Source of the DNA: Allolobophora icterica
Taxonomy: Eukaryota; Annelida; Clitellata; Crassiclitellata; Lumbricidae
Length of the DNA stretch: 64,000 nt
Assembly: GCA_963556255.1 (NCBI GenBank)
Contig: OY744607.1
Coordinates: forward strand, 48,785,346-48,849,345
Reading direction: 5' to 3'
Part shown: piece by piece, positions 35,801 through 46,225 of the stretch
Layout of the letters: the number at the start of each line of letters is the position of its first letter
How positions within the stretch are numbered: position 1 is the first letter of the stretch
Made by a program: the position numbers and the translations under genes
Notes under the pieces: model-generated
Databases searched by the model: none
The model's input: the letters and a program-made list of their open reading frames with translations, nothing else
Told to the model about the DNA's origin: nothing

Positions 35801-38800
35801 TGGTCAGTCTTTAAAAAAGTCGTATGGTTGGGGAGGTAATAGACCCGGGCAACGGTCGAACGAGAGTCGTTAGCCTCTGGCCTTCGAAATGTAGCCGGCG
35901 TGTCATTGAAACAAGGCAGCTTCTAAAGTCCCCGTTTATTTCCCCCTTCCCTCCTCCTTCGGCCGGTAGGCGGCGTGTCCTTAAAGGCGTGAAAGACAGT
36001 TTCTTATCTCTCTTTCATGCCTATAGGTCCCTTCTCCCATGCCACGCTCTGTATAGTTCCGGAAACGACATATATATTGGTTTTGGTAGGTCAATACTTA
36101 ACAGACGTCATTATAATAGTAGACGGTAGCATACACTGGTGCATATATCTGAACGTCCGCTTTTAGTTTTAATACCCGGACCCGGCAGATTTTATTAAAA
36201 CTACCCGGACCCGGAACCCGGTTGAAAAACGGCACCCGGCTATGCCCTAGTTACTACACATGAACGTTTTCGCAAAGATTAACGATGTCATGTTTTAATG
36301 AGGTCATGACATTACTAGGTCATAATTTAACAAGGCGTAAATGGAATTAGGCCACATTTTATTGAGGTCCCAACATAACTAGAATCCATTTAATACTTTA
36401 ACGACGAGCTGCATTGGTTCCCAGTCACTTTTAGTACACACTCATCATTAAAGTGTCAAGAACGTCATGATATAATTTGTCACATTTAATGAGGTCACGT
36501 TTTAATGAGGTTGAAATATAATTATGCTACATTTAACGAGACCAAGATGTCATTGAGGCCACAATGTAATTAGACCACATTTAATGATGACAATTTTATT
36601 GAGGTCACAATATAATCCCACCATCACGGATTAATGAGACCATATTTTAATGTGGTAACAATAACAAAGCGGGACGTATATTTCATGGAAGACTGCATTT
36701 CATGTAAATTACTGCACTCCTGGTGCAAATTCATTCTTACCCAATGCATATTCATTTTTACCTGATGCATATTTATTCTTACCCGATGCATGTTCATTCT
36801 TAACCCTTTATAGGCTAGAGGCAATATATTTGCCGTTACATGCGGTATACTAAACAACTAATGTACAATATTTTGCCGCTAACCTAATGCATGTGGATTC
36901 ACAAGATGTCACTACCAGATACTGTTAACACAAAAAAAATCAAAACAGGGTACCAGATTACAGTTATTTGGTGTGTGTCATGCGATGTCTAGTGTGGTAT
37001 GAACAGCTAGTGGCAAGTATGTTGCCACGTCATGTGTAGCCCAAACAGCGAGTATATATATACCAGTGGCATATATATTGCCACCACTAACTTTACTGAT
37101 TTCAATTCAACAATACTATACGCTTGATTACTCTCTCTTACCTATACATAATATGTATTTATATTAACTGTGCCTGCCCTGGGCGCTTCTCGCTGTTAAA
37201 GGGTTAAACATGCATACTCAGTCTTACCCGATGCATATTCATTCTTACCCGATGCATGTTCATGCGTCTGGTGAGTTGCGCTCCTGCGTAGACCCTGTCG
37301 AGACATGTTTGGGCTGATGTAATTGTCATTCATTGGCTGCTTCAAGTAGCTCCGGCTGTTACAGGCATATACAGCTTTGTGTTATGCATTTACATTCCCA
37401 TTATGATGTAATATGATAATAACAAAGCGTAATGTGGATAGCAAGCCTAGTCACCTAAGCCAGGCTTTCTGTTTCCTGTTTCTTTTTGGCCTGGCTTCTC
37501 CAGTGGATTTATTTCTGATTGCGATTTCACTCAAAGCAATGTCTGGGGCATTATGATAACAGTGCTATAGAAATCATTAGATTAGATTAGATTATCATAC
37601 TGCATAAGGTAGCAAGTGATGATCACAGCATCATAGTACGTTTTTACATTCCCATTATAATGTAACATCGTAATAACACGTAATAACAAAGCGTAATCTA
37701 GAGTGCCATTATTTGTAATGCATAAGGCATCAACTGATGGTCACCTCTGCGCTAAACTGCATTTGCAAAAGCAAAATCCATTGGATGGAACGAGTTGTGA
37801 TCGATTAATCATCGATCATTCAATAATCTAATTACCTAGAAATTACCTAAACATCAATTGATCATCTAATGATCAATCATCTATGACCTAATCATCTAAT
37901 GCTATTAGTGAGCAGAAGTGCAAGTAAATTCAGTTAGAAGATGGACTCACGTTCTCGAGTAAGTGTAATCGGTCTTCGGAGATCTGAAAGAAAACAAAAT
38001 AATATAGAAGAACAAAGTGCTTAGCGATTGGGAAGAAAGTTCACGGCTGTTCGCCACCATGTTATTATGATCAATTCACATTGCATTCCATTAAACAAAG
38101 TTCGGGAAAGTTGTTGGAATGCCATGGAATAATTGAGCTCCGGGCAAATGTCAACCCAACATCACAACGGTGGAGTTCTGTACCACCGTCACCACGACCA
38201 CGACCACCTTGACCATCACCATGACTACGACTACTACCAACTTGACCACCACCATGACTACGACTACTACCAACACAACCATGACCCCTATCACGACCAC
38301 ACCCATGTATGTATGTAAGCATGTATGGATCTGAACACTTATGGAGCGTGTTTCAGGAACCTCACAAAGGCACTGACCATGACTACAACCACCGTGGCCA
38401 CCATCACAACAACCACTACCATCACTATCACAACCACCAGCGCCCCTCTCTTTCTCTCTTGCTTTGCCTTTTCCACAACATGTTGCCAGCTTCAAGCTGA
38501 TGGCTATGCTTAGAAGGAATGTCCTGAACCACAAGTTAAAAGCATCTAACATTTTTACCTTGTTTGTAGCCTGCCTTCTAGTCCCATTCACCTTTCTTAT
38601 TTCAATTACTGCAATCAATCAACTACTTCTAATCTAATTACTTCTATAGTGTCATTATCATAATGCACAAGGTACCAGGCCAATTCCTAACCTCGGACCC
38701 ATAAAATGCGATAGATATCTACTCACATTTCCCATGGATCTACTTCATAGTTTAACGAATTCGCACCAGCCACTGATCGTCTAGTAACAACTCTCCTGTG

Positions 38801-39305
38801 GAAAAGCAAAAAGCAAACGAAACTTTAACACCCAGATCATTTGTGTTTAGCGCTATAAGCTCGTGCTTAAGCCGTCCGAGAGGCAGTTATATGCCAAAAT
38901 ATTTTCAAAAGCCCTACTGAAATGAAAAATCAAAACATAATCTCACTGTAAGTCCAAAAACAGTTGGAACGCTTAGATCCATTTTGGCCGTTTAAACATT
39001 AGGATTTTCATACTTTTATTTGAACAAATGATCCAGTAGGGTTGAACGAAACAACACTGCTGTGTTTAGAATTACTGTGGAAATCTGAGCATTACGGAAT
39101 GATAACAGAATGATGCGATTTTACTTTTGTTTTCATAATTAGGTCAAGCAAGCGATATGCTGGTGCTATTTACTAACTGCGAGTTGGTGACCGTAACCGT
39201 TCGAGTCGTTCCTACTCCTCTCCTGGCCTCTGTATCCTCGGCTGCATCCGGTTCCTGGCTTCTGCGACTGTCTCCTCCATTAGGCCTTATTCTCTTGCGA
39301 TCCAT
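17820..39305 (-). CDS. SUN1/2: SUN-domain nuclear envelope protein (SUN1/SUN2-like)
   Basis: SUN proteins span the inner nuclear membrane and hold KASH proteins in the perinuclear space, forming the LINC bridge. Minus-strand exons, 5' to 3': 39178-39305, 38727-38795, 37951-37983, 34883-35172, 32093-32200, 31030-31110, 29338-29517, 28667-28717, 28200-28296, 27782-27858, 27005-27105, 26079-26390, 25706-25783, about 24282-24464, 23459-23687, 22915-23048, 21930-22014, 20278-20393, 19402-19569, 18608-18700, 17820-17942. Phases agree throughout: 2736 nt, 911 residues. The N-terminal part is nucleoplasmic, with a Gly-rich stretch in exon 4. Hydrophobic segments lie at about 280-310, 355-378 and 393-405. 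A coiled-coil lumenal part follows, then the SUN domain (about 735-909) with RCSQTY (Cys754), ECWAF (Cys792), SAPKDF and YTCLYRFRVHG (Cys896). The SUN exons are certain. Exons 1-6 and the exon 14 acceptor are inferred. SUN1 versus SUN2 is not resolved. Confidence 0.9.
18215..18420 (+). mobile_element. SINE family A, body only
   Basis: It contains 'gtacactgaccgcatgctgtcaatg' with the downstream motifs of the family A body, but lacks the tRNA head. It lies in a SUN intron. Confidence 0.6.
18871..19015 (+). mobile_element. tRNA-derived SINE, family B
   Basis: Head 'tttccgactggttagaacac', degenerate B box, then the family B body 'ttgagcaagtccttcattcacaattgctcagc'. Other copies are near 22765, 27215, 43185, 53705, 54650, 56800 and 60505. 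Confidence 0.6.
19940..20215 (+). mobile_element. tRNA-derived SINE, family A
   Basis: A-box-like 'gatagtctagtggtaagtgtg' and B box 'ggttgggggttcaaatccc' are followed by the shared body 'gtacaccgaccgtacaccgcc' and 'cacttcataccatgg'. It lies in a SUN intron, just downstream of exon 18. Confidence 0.78.
20774..21769. mobile_element. hAT-type non-autonomous element, CAGTGCTTCC ends
   Basis: Left end CAGTGCTTCCAAAACTGTGG; right end, reverse complemented, CAGTGCTTCCCAAACTTTT. An exact 8-bp duplication GTATATGC flanks it (20766-20773, 21770-21777). It is about 1 kb long with no transposase frame. It lies in a SUN intron. Confidence 0.9.
22045..22190 (+). mobile_element. SINE family A (short copy)
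   Basis: Head 'agtctagtggttagcatgctgg' and B-box-like 'gaggttctaatcc' are followed by the family A 'agccaactcagctataat' motif, then truncation. Confidence 0.68.
22765..22910 (-). mobile_element. tRNA-derived SINE, family B
   Basis: On the minus strand the head 'gtggccgattggttagag' leads into the family B body 'gtagggaccctgagcaag'. It ends a few bases short of SUN exon 16 (22915). Confidence 0.68.
23170..23320 (+). repeat. Degenerate (CAGA)n tract
   Basis: CAGACAGACGGACAGA-like units fill the intron between SUN exons 15 and 16. No gene is supported here. Confidence 0.75.
23825..24240 (+). repeat. Degenerate (TTACA)n satellite
   Basis: About 400 bp of imperfect CATTACATTGCATTACA units lie in a SUN intron between exons 14 and 15. 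The open frames across it are repeat translations. Confidence 0.88.
24762..25132 (-). mobile_element. 5'-truncated RTE-clade LINE fragment
   Basis: The minus-strand frame encodes the C-terminal part of an RTE-type reverse transcriptase (CEMWIWRKMLRISW..., FGHVMRSDGLEKEMM..., ending RAPGVDSTR). It is followed by a 3' tail of ACAAGGTG units. Direct repeats GCTGGCTGT at 24753-24761 and 25133-25141 mark the insertion. It lies in the SUN intron between exons 13 and 14, in the gene's orientation. It is the same family as the copy at 32419-33715. Confidence 0.88.
27215..27425 (-). mobile_element. SINE family B with inserted sequence
   Basis: The minus strand carries the head 'agcaactgattggtcagagtgctcgcc' and the body 'gtagggacattgaacaag'. 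The two are separated by about 90 bp of unrelated ATTGT-rich DNA. Confidence 0.55.
27510..27670 (+). mobile_element. Degenerate SINE family A
   Basis: Weak head 'ggcacagtagtacaagcc', B box 'gaggttcaaatcc', then 'tctgctccaccagcaccctctagctaactc', as in family A. Confidence 0.5.
28795..29105 (+). repeat. Degenerate (GGTAA)n tract
   Basis: About 300 bp of imperfect GGTAAGGTAA units lie in the intron between SUN exons 7 and 8. A shorter tract of the same unit is at about 31125-31220 in the next upstream intron. Confidence 0.88.
29553..29805. mobile_element. hAT-type non-autonomous element, CAGGCCC ends
   Basis: Left end CAGGCCCACATTAAGG; right end, reverse complemented, CAGGGCCCCATTAAGG. An exact 8-bp duplication TGTCATTC flanks it (29545-29552, 29806-29813). 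The near end of the duplication is 27 bp from the inferred acceptor of SUN exon 7. Confidence 0.9.
30405..30790 (+). repeat. Tandem duplication, unit about 193 bp
   Basis: The unit from 'ggcgctacataaatatttatt' (30406) to 'gcattagcttaggc' recurs from about 30599 with few differences. The second copy runs into the hAT-type element at 30726. It lies in the intron between SUN exons 6 and 7. Confidence 0.8.
30726..30878. mobile_element. hAT-type short element, CGTAGCCA ends
   Basis: Left end CTTAGGCGTAGCCACA; right end, reverse complemented, CAAGGACGTAGCCAGA. Flanks GGCATTAG (30718-30725) and AGCATTAG (30879-30886) match at 7 of 8. It is closely related to 54695-54858, with partial left ends at about 30535 and 30575. 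Confidence 0.75.
31450..32074. mobile_element. piggyBac-type non-autonomous element
   Basis: Ends CCCATTCCCGCC and GAGGGAATGGG are inverted and flanked by TTAA on both sides (31446-31449, 32075-32078). A subterminal palindrome ATCGGGTCC/GGACCCGAT is present. It is 625 bp with no transposase. Its right TTAA is only about 15 bp inside the intron after SUN exon 5. Confidence 0.8.
32419..33715 (-). mobile_element. 5'-truncated RTE-clade LINE with intact RT frame
   Basis: A minus-strand frame of about 430 codons starts at ENYRTIAMISH and covers RT motifs (GFRKSRGTRDH, FIDYSKAFD, KGVRQGCILSPFLFN, LRYADDTTLMA) and the RTE C-terminal region to APRADSTR. The endonuclease and RT start are missing. The catalytic YADD is present. 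The tail is ACAAGGTG-like. Possible duplication AATCCTTA at 32411-32418 and 33716-33723. It lies in the SUN intron between exons 4 and 5, in sense orientation. Confidence 0.9.
34268..34688. mobile_element. hAT-type non-autonomous element, TAGGGGTTCACCGG ends
   Basis: Inverted ends TAGGGGTTCACCGG and CCGGTGGACCCCTA with an exact 8-bp duplication CAAGTGGG (34260-34267, 34689-34696). CCGG-rich subterminal zones surround an AT-rich middle. It inserted into an older degenerate repeat in a SUN intron. Confidence 0.92.
35481..36249. mobile_element. hAT-type non-autonomous element, TAGGGCATAGCCGGGT ends
   Basis: Ends TAGGGCATAGCCGGGT and ACCCGGCTATGCCCTA form exact 16-bp inverted repeats. The 8-bp duplication GTTACTAC is exact (35473-35480, 36250-36257). 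Subterminal zones carry repeated ACCCGG units. Length 769 bp, no transposase. Confidence 0.95.
36265..36660 (+). repeat. Degenerate tandem repeat, 'TTTAATGAGGTCAC'-like unit
   Basis: Units such as ATTTAATGAGGTCAC and ATGTAATTAGACCAC alternate irregularly across about 400 bp of a SUN intron. Confidence 0.65.
36720..37262 (+). repeat. 21-bp minisatellite split by a mobile element
   Basis: Copies of TTCATTCTTACCCGATGCATA lie at about 36728-36800 and again at about 37212-37262. The 400-bp piggyBac-type element sits between them. Confidence 0.8.
36804..37203. mobile_element. piggyBac-type non-autonomous element (400 bp)
   Basis: It starts CCCTTTATAGG and ends CTGTTAAAGGG, with TTAA on each side (36800-36803, 37204-37207). 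No transposase frame. The surrounding minisatellite shows the insertion clearly. Confidence 0.85.
38160..38445 (+). repeat. ACC/GAC-rich simple repeat
   Basis: Two tracts (38175-38300 and 38375-38440) of ACCACGAC- and CACCATCAC-like units, in the intron between SUN exons 2 and 3. The histidine- and valine-rich frames across them are repeat translations. Confidence 0.75.
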
Positions 39306-40130
39306 TGTCGCAAGAAAGAAAGATAATTTAAATCCTATACAAATATTTATTTAATTTCGACGCGGATTCAGTTGCATCCCAAATATCGCTATACAATCCG
39401 CCCTACAAACAAACTAGCCAATCACAAGGTCCGTTATAAACAAACGGCTTTCGCTGAACTTCTTATATCAACAATGATTGGCTATGATGCATTAGGATAA
39501 CCAACGTTTTTAGAATGCTAAGTTGTTTAGCCACGTGATTTCAAATTCATCGAAATTCGCGGGAATTCTCTTGCAAAGTAACTAAGTATCTATTCTCGGG
39601 TGGCTATGTGGATGATCGTAATCTAGTCATTTAGGATATCTTTAATGCCAAAAAACCAAGTCTTGGGAACCAGCTTAATCATAAATACGATTTACGGACA
39701 AGAACTCACAAGTTTACCCTTCCCGCTAAAGATAAATGTAATTTTATTCATCGTGTTTTGTTCAAAGTATTAATTAACACAGCCCTCTATTCTCTTCTCT
39801 CAAAGCCATTCTAGTACTATCGTGCTTCTGTAATCTTTGGCGTTATTGTCAACTGGATATGTTGAATTAAACGAATAGTGATTGATTGATTGAAACTCAT
39901 AGAAACTCAGTACAAATTTAGACGAGGCAAATATCGTCAGGTTCATTTTCAATTCAGATAATATATAGAAAAACGAATATTGTCGATGGTGTTTGGAATT
40001 TGAGCGTTGAGAAGAATAATAAGAAAAGCAGGAATCATTTTATGATTGCATGATTGTATGATTCAGTGCTTCTGAATCGTTGCATCGATTTCCTTTCGAC
40101 TGTTTACGGACTTATGGCACTTAAATCTCT

Positions 40131-40791
<661 letters not shown>

Positions 40792-43184
40792 TTAAAAAGT
40801 ACTGCCTTAAGTTCTAAATGAAAGGCGTGCACAAGGATTAAACGAGGAGCAGAGTTGGTGAGCTGTTAACATGGGTCAGTCAGCAGTCGTAGTCCTGGCG
40901 CGGAAGAAAATCGAGAAATTACGATTGTTGTGTGCATTAGCAAATTGTCTCTGGTATCTGAACTTTGTCAACTGGAAACACTGCTAAACTTGATGAGATC
41001 CTCTCAACTTTAGCTTTTAAACACTTATTATTGCATTGCTTGAATGTTCCTTATATTGTTACTGTAAATTTTTTTTTATTATGTTGTACGCGTTACTGTG
41101 TGGCCGTTGACTCGCGCTACGAAGATTACTTACTTGCTCAAAAACGTAGTGCGGTCTTCTTTAAGTTCTTGGTCAAAGTTAAATACGACGAAAACAGTTC
41201 CGTTTCCATTGATGTTGCGTGCGTAGCGCTCGTAATCTTTGAGTTGCTTTGGAAGCTGAACCGTGTCCACGTGTTGCTTCTGGTATCTGCATTTAGTCAC
41301 AATTTTAGCAACATTTAAGAGAAATGCTCAGTGTATTTTAAACCATTGTCCTGCCTCTTAAGCCGTCAGTTTTGTATTATTAGCTGAAGCAGGTATTAGC
41401 GTGACAACGTTGTTAGCAGAGGATGCTGGTCTGTCCATCAGCTGTGGCGAGAATTTGAGAATTGGAATTAGTTTTAGAGTTGACTTTTAGGTTATATATT
41501 CTGGTGTGTCGTTATGGGTTTTTTTCACGCATAAATGGTTCTATTGCGAGTGGGGTGAGGTAGGTTTATATATAGTTGCAACGTGGTAGGTTAATTGCAC
41601 AACGTGGCCAACAGTTAACGAATGTTCATCTCCCAAATTAACGATTATCAGTTTTCCAGTGGCCCGTTTTGCAGTTAAGTTTTATGTTTAACAAAGCAAT
41701 TATTATGTGTTGTGAGCCTATGCAAGTTTTGCAATTGAGTGATCGCTTGAGCTTGCCAAAACTAGTCATCTATACCATGGGTGGCCACGACCACGCGTGA
41801 CCTTATCGTTTACCGACACGTTTCTGTTACCATTGTAGAACCCAGAAGTAACTCCCGTTACCGCTTTCCCGTACTTTACAGCACAGCTATTACAGGTAAT
41901 TGTGAAGTCCATCCATTATTTAAAATCGTGGAAACCAGAGCTGTTGACTGAAAGGCTTACATTTCTGTATGAATTGATTTAATTCTGTTCTTATGAATTA
42001 CTTTGTAAAAGATCATAAGTATGTGCAGCTGGACAGACTTGTGTGTGATGCAGGGGTTAATAAAATTAGGCCCTGAATTTAGCCATGCTGTTACCATTCA
42101 GGTTAGATGCCCCTAACCCAGTACCAGTATATTAATACCCACCAGAGCATGCAAGCATGATCCCATCGGTATATGTTTAGTTGCAGCTCATAGGTCATTA
42201 ACCACTCTTGCTACCTTAGTGCATATTATCAATTACTTAATTCCTGCCCTAAGCTGTCAACATTTAATAACACTACTATCATAGTGCACAAGGAATTCTA
42301 ACCTATTCCTAATCCATTAGAGAAACCCAGTCAGAATACAACGAGGAAACTAGAAATCAGGGTTAGGTTTGTGAGCAAGTTGAAGTTTATGAGCAGTAAC
42401 TTGAGCTTATACCAGAATGCTAAATTGTTTTGATGTTGTTTTTTAAATATAGGGCATTGGGCAGCCAAGGTCTGGTGAGAAGAGAATGCATCCGGAAAGG
42501 TTACGACTCTTAAATCATCAGCAGGAAAATGGTACCATCGAAAGTCTTAGTAAATCAGTCATGAGCATTAATTAATTGATTAATTGATGGCAGAAATTAA
42601 ATTATTTAGAGGAATCGGTTAAATTAATTTACACCATCGTAAAAGTTGTTGGACTTGTTGAATGAAATGAAGTGTTGAACTTGTTTTAAATGGAAACCAA
42701 CTTTGGATATATTACAAACATTTTGGCAGTTTGTTCTTTTGACATTATGTTTATACAGCATTATGCATGTATGCTGTACTGCTGTGACATTTGATTTGCT
42801 TCTTTCTGCCTTTGGTCATAATAAAGTGTTCATAAAATTTAGATGTAATTTTTTTATTAAGTCAATGATACAGCCGTGTGCCCAAAAGGCTGGCACTGAA
42901 ACGGCTAGCATCCATGGTAACCATGTTGATACAGGCTATGTATGTATGTATGTATCTGGTATTTTATAAAGCGCATTTTAAGAGCCTTCCGAAAGCTTCG
43001 ATATCTGCGTCCTAGTTAGTTAGTTTGTGCAAGTTAAGATAGTTTAAATGGCTGTTCTAAGTTTAGCAAGCATATAAAAAATCAAAATCTCACGATTTCT
43101 ACAACACTCAAGTTTGGGTTGAGTAAGAAAAAGTCAAAGCCGTATAAAATTACTTTTTTACTAGTATTTCTGCATTTGTGTAGC

Positions 43185-43330
43185 AGCACTATCTGATGAC
43201 TATGCCCCAATCGATTGTGCTGAGCTATAGTGAGTGAAGGACTTGCTGAAGGTCCCTACACATTAACCATCTGAGAAGAGACTCAAACTTGTTACAAGCC
43301 GAGCACTTTAACTAAGCAGATACTGAGGGG
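43185..43330 (-). mobile_element. SINE family B
   Basis: The minus strand carries a degenerate head and the body 'gtagggaccttcagcaagtcc', 'ttcactcactatagctcagc'. It ends about 70 bp before the cullin exon acceptor. Confidence 0.6.
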
Positions 43331-43398
43331 CTGTGATTATAGAATTATACTGCCATGCGTGTAATTAAGTTGCGATTGCCTTTTTATTATTTACGCAG

Positions 43399-45719
43399 GT
43401 GACTGTATCGAATGGGCGTGGAATCACATGAAGCAAAGCATGGAAGAAACATTGCAGCTGATAGATGCTTCGCCGTTAAACGTAGACGATTATCATTTCA
43501 GTGAATATTTATCGTCTTGTAACACTCATGATATTTGTTCGGAACTGTGCAAGCGGATGTGCGCGCTCTTAAGGCATGTCGTCCAAGGCCTTAGAAATGC
43601 TGTACAATCCCTGAGCGGTTCGAGCCTTCTCGAATTTCACAAACGAGCCTGGAGTCTTTACGAGTCGCTTCAGCGTAACGTGTGCGTATCGCAGTTGGAG
43701 CTGCACCACTGTTCGCTTTTGCCCAAGCCAAAACCCACCCTCTTGCGTTCATTGATCGCAAGGATATGGGTCCAGAACTTCCATGAACAGGTTAATGAGA
43801 ATATCGCGGCTGCCCTTCTAGACTTGACCGAGCAGAGTAGAAATGGAGATGTAATTGACCGCACCCTGATTGAGTCTGTTTTCTCTTCTTACTCTTTCCT
43901 CGGCAATCCTCACTGCCGCAGAGATGGACCGGATGTCTATGTTAAGGAACTTCACGAAAAGATACTTGCACAAACCAAGTCTTACTATGAAAAGAAAAGT
44001 CACAAGTTCTTGCAAAGGTACAGTTTCAACGATTACATAACACAAGTTGAAGATTGGTTGAGATCTGAGCAACAAATTATCTGTACCGTGCTCGCCCCGT
44101 TTGGCATAAATACTTTAGAAATGTGTCAAACTGCTTTAATAAAAGATCGCTTAGAGGCGTTTCGCAGAGAATTTCCTCACCTACTGCAAAAGAGCGAAAT
44201 GCATCGTCTTAGTTGCTTCTACTCTCTAATCTCTCAGTGCAGTGACGCTCTTGATAATATCCAGGATTTGTTGGCACATGAAATACACAGACGGTTTGCA
44301 CTTCTCAAGATCGAGGCTCAAACACGTGGCTTAGTCTACCTGGAGGTGATGAACAGCACGTACAAACAAATCGAGGCATTTGCTGTGTCGTATACTACAA
44401 ACCTGGAAACTGTGCAGCGAGTAGTTGAAGAAACCCTTGAGTCATACTTTTATGAACAGGGTCTCGAAGCTGTCGATAACTGCAAGGACGCTGCCATCAA
44501 CGATCCCGGCATTTATGTTCAGGCATTTCTAGAAAGTCGAAAGCAATTTGGTAGTATGTTACACAGTTATCCAAGATTTTACTCCATGGACAGCTGTGTA
44601 GAAAACGCGTGTAAGAAACTTCTCAACGAAAGCGCTTTAGCAAGCTCTAAGCCAGGTGGTGCACCAGAACTTGTTGCACAGCACTTAGATACATTGCTGA
44701 GAAGAAGCAAGTATGACGAACTTGACAGTGTAATAATCGTTGTTCAATACCTCGGAGATAAAGATGCGTTTGCCAAGCTGTTCCGCATACTGTTTACAAA
44801 ACGTTTTCTGTCACGGCATTTTAACGTAGAAGACCGAGTGTTAGACTTTTTCTTAACGTTAAAGCGTTCCTACGGTATTGAGTTCGTGAAGCACTTCCAG
44901 CATATGTTTACGGATGTTCGTAACTTTCAGATCCTGAACAAGGAGTTCCTGGAAAGTCCAACTTATGTCGACAATCATTGCTTTGACTTCTCAGTGTGCG
45001 TTTTGCGTCTTGGTGCATGGCCTATTGCACCTCAGACCACACTGTGCACGCTTCCATTCGTTTTAGACAGAACCCTCGAAAGTTTCACTGCATTCTACAG
45101 GAACAAGCATAGGAATCAAAAACTCCTGTGGCTGTACGAGACATCAAAAGGTGTACTGACCACAAACTGTTTCAGAGGGCGTTACTTGTTGCAGGCCACT
45201 ACACTTCAGATGGCCATTCTTCTACAGTTCAACGACAGTGAAAGCATCGGAGTGCAACAGTTACACCAAAGTACTCAGCTAGACGTGAACGTTTTGCAGT
45301 ATGTAGTCAAGTCTTTGCTGAAGGAAAAGCTGTTGCTTTACAGTGATGAAAGTGACTTTTCAACAGCTGACCTGAAATCGGACGCTTTCGTTTCGCTGAA
45401 TTCAGAATATAAAAACAAGAAGACAGTGATCAACATTGCTCAGGGTGTGAAGTTGAAGCCAGAAGTGAAACGCGCCGACACGGAAGCTCCTGCAGACAAC
45501 AGCGTCGATCGGAAAAATGCAGTCGAAGCAGTCATCATGAAAGTTATGAAGGCTCACCGAACGTTACAACACGACGATCTCGTTGCAAAAGTCCTGGGTC
45601 AGATTGTTTGTTTTACGCCCACGATTGCTACCATCAGAGGTTGCATCGAGAACCTATTGGTAAGGGATTTCATTGGTAGAGGCGCGCAAAACGAAAACAC
45701 TTATCACTACGTGCCGTAG
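43399..45719 (+). CDS. Divergent CUL1-like cullin, single long exon
   Basis: Cullins scaffold RING ubiquitin ligases; CUL1 holds SKP1/F-box modules at its N terminus and RBX1 at its C terminus. The frame gives 763 residues from the first Met (43428). An in-frame stop lies at 43362-43364 and a strong acceptor (pyrimidines, then ACGCAG) at 43398, so an upstream exon may add N-terminal residues. The N-terminal cullin repeats cover about 1-390 (for example GLEAVDNCKDAAINDPGIYVQ, close to CUL1). The cullin homology domain includes FTAFYRNKH, LLWLYETSKG, TNCFRGRYLLQATTLQMAILLQF and YKNKK. The neddylation domain starts near VDRKNAVEAV, with Lys708 in VMKAHRTL at the NEDD8 site, and ends YHYVP. Motifs point to CUL1 rather than CUL2-5. 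Lack of introns over 2.3 kb and strong divergence suggest an old retrogene under selection. Confidence 0.88.
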
Positions 45720-45860
45720 TCAATCGATCAATCACTGATTCCAAGATATTACACAGAGAAATTGACTATTATGTAACAGTGTTTTAGATCTGAACTTAGC
45801 ACCGGAACAGGTACCATTGGAACAATTGCCAGCGGAACAACTACCACATGATGGGTTAAA

Positions 45861-46225
45861 CAGTGTTTAATCTAGTCCCGCTTTTCTGGGAGGGGAAACA
45901 AGGTTTCTGGGGGGACCGACAAATTTACACATTTACACAAGATTTTTGTCTGTAATTTCATCCAGCTTGAAAAAGTTTCAGACTTTTCATAATTGCATCT
46001 TCCAAAAAAGTTGATGGCCTATTTTTTTTAGTCCTTCGTCAGATTTTTAAACTTTTTTTACAGCAGTTACTCTCTCTGGAGGGGGAAAACCATGTATCCA
46101 CATGTATCCTGGGGGGAATTTTCCTCCCCTAAAGGTTTCTACATTGTAATATTGCTGGCCTCTGGGGGATACATCAATCCTGGGGGGACATTTCCTCCCC
46201 CCAGAGGCATCTAGATTAAACACTG
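45861..46225. mobile_element. hAT-type non-autonomous element, CAGTGTTTAATCTAG ends
   Basis: Left CAGTGTTTAATCTAG and right CTAGATTAAACACTG are exact inverted repeats. Flanks GGGTTAAA (45853-45860) and GGGTTACA (46226-46233) match at 7 of 8. The interior carries repeated CTGGGGGG/CCTCCCC units. Confidence 0.87.

Noticed and set aside
40872..40986. Possible upstream coding exon of the cullin gene beginning at an ATG near 40870
   Set aside because: The frame is short and shows no cullin similarity, and no donor of matching phase was convincing.
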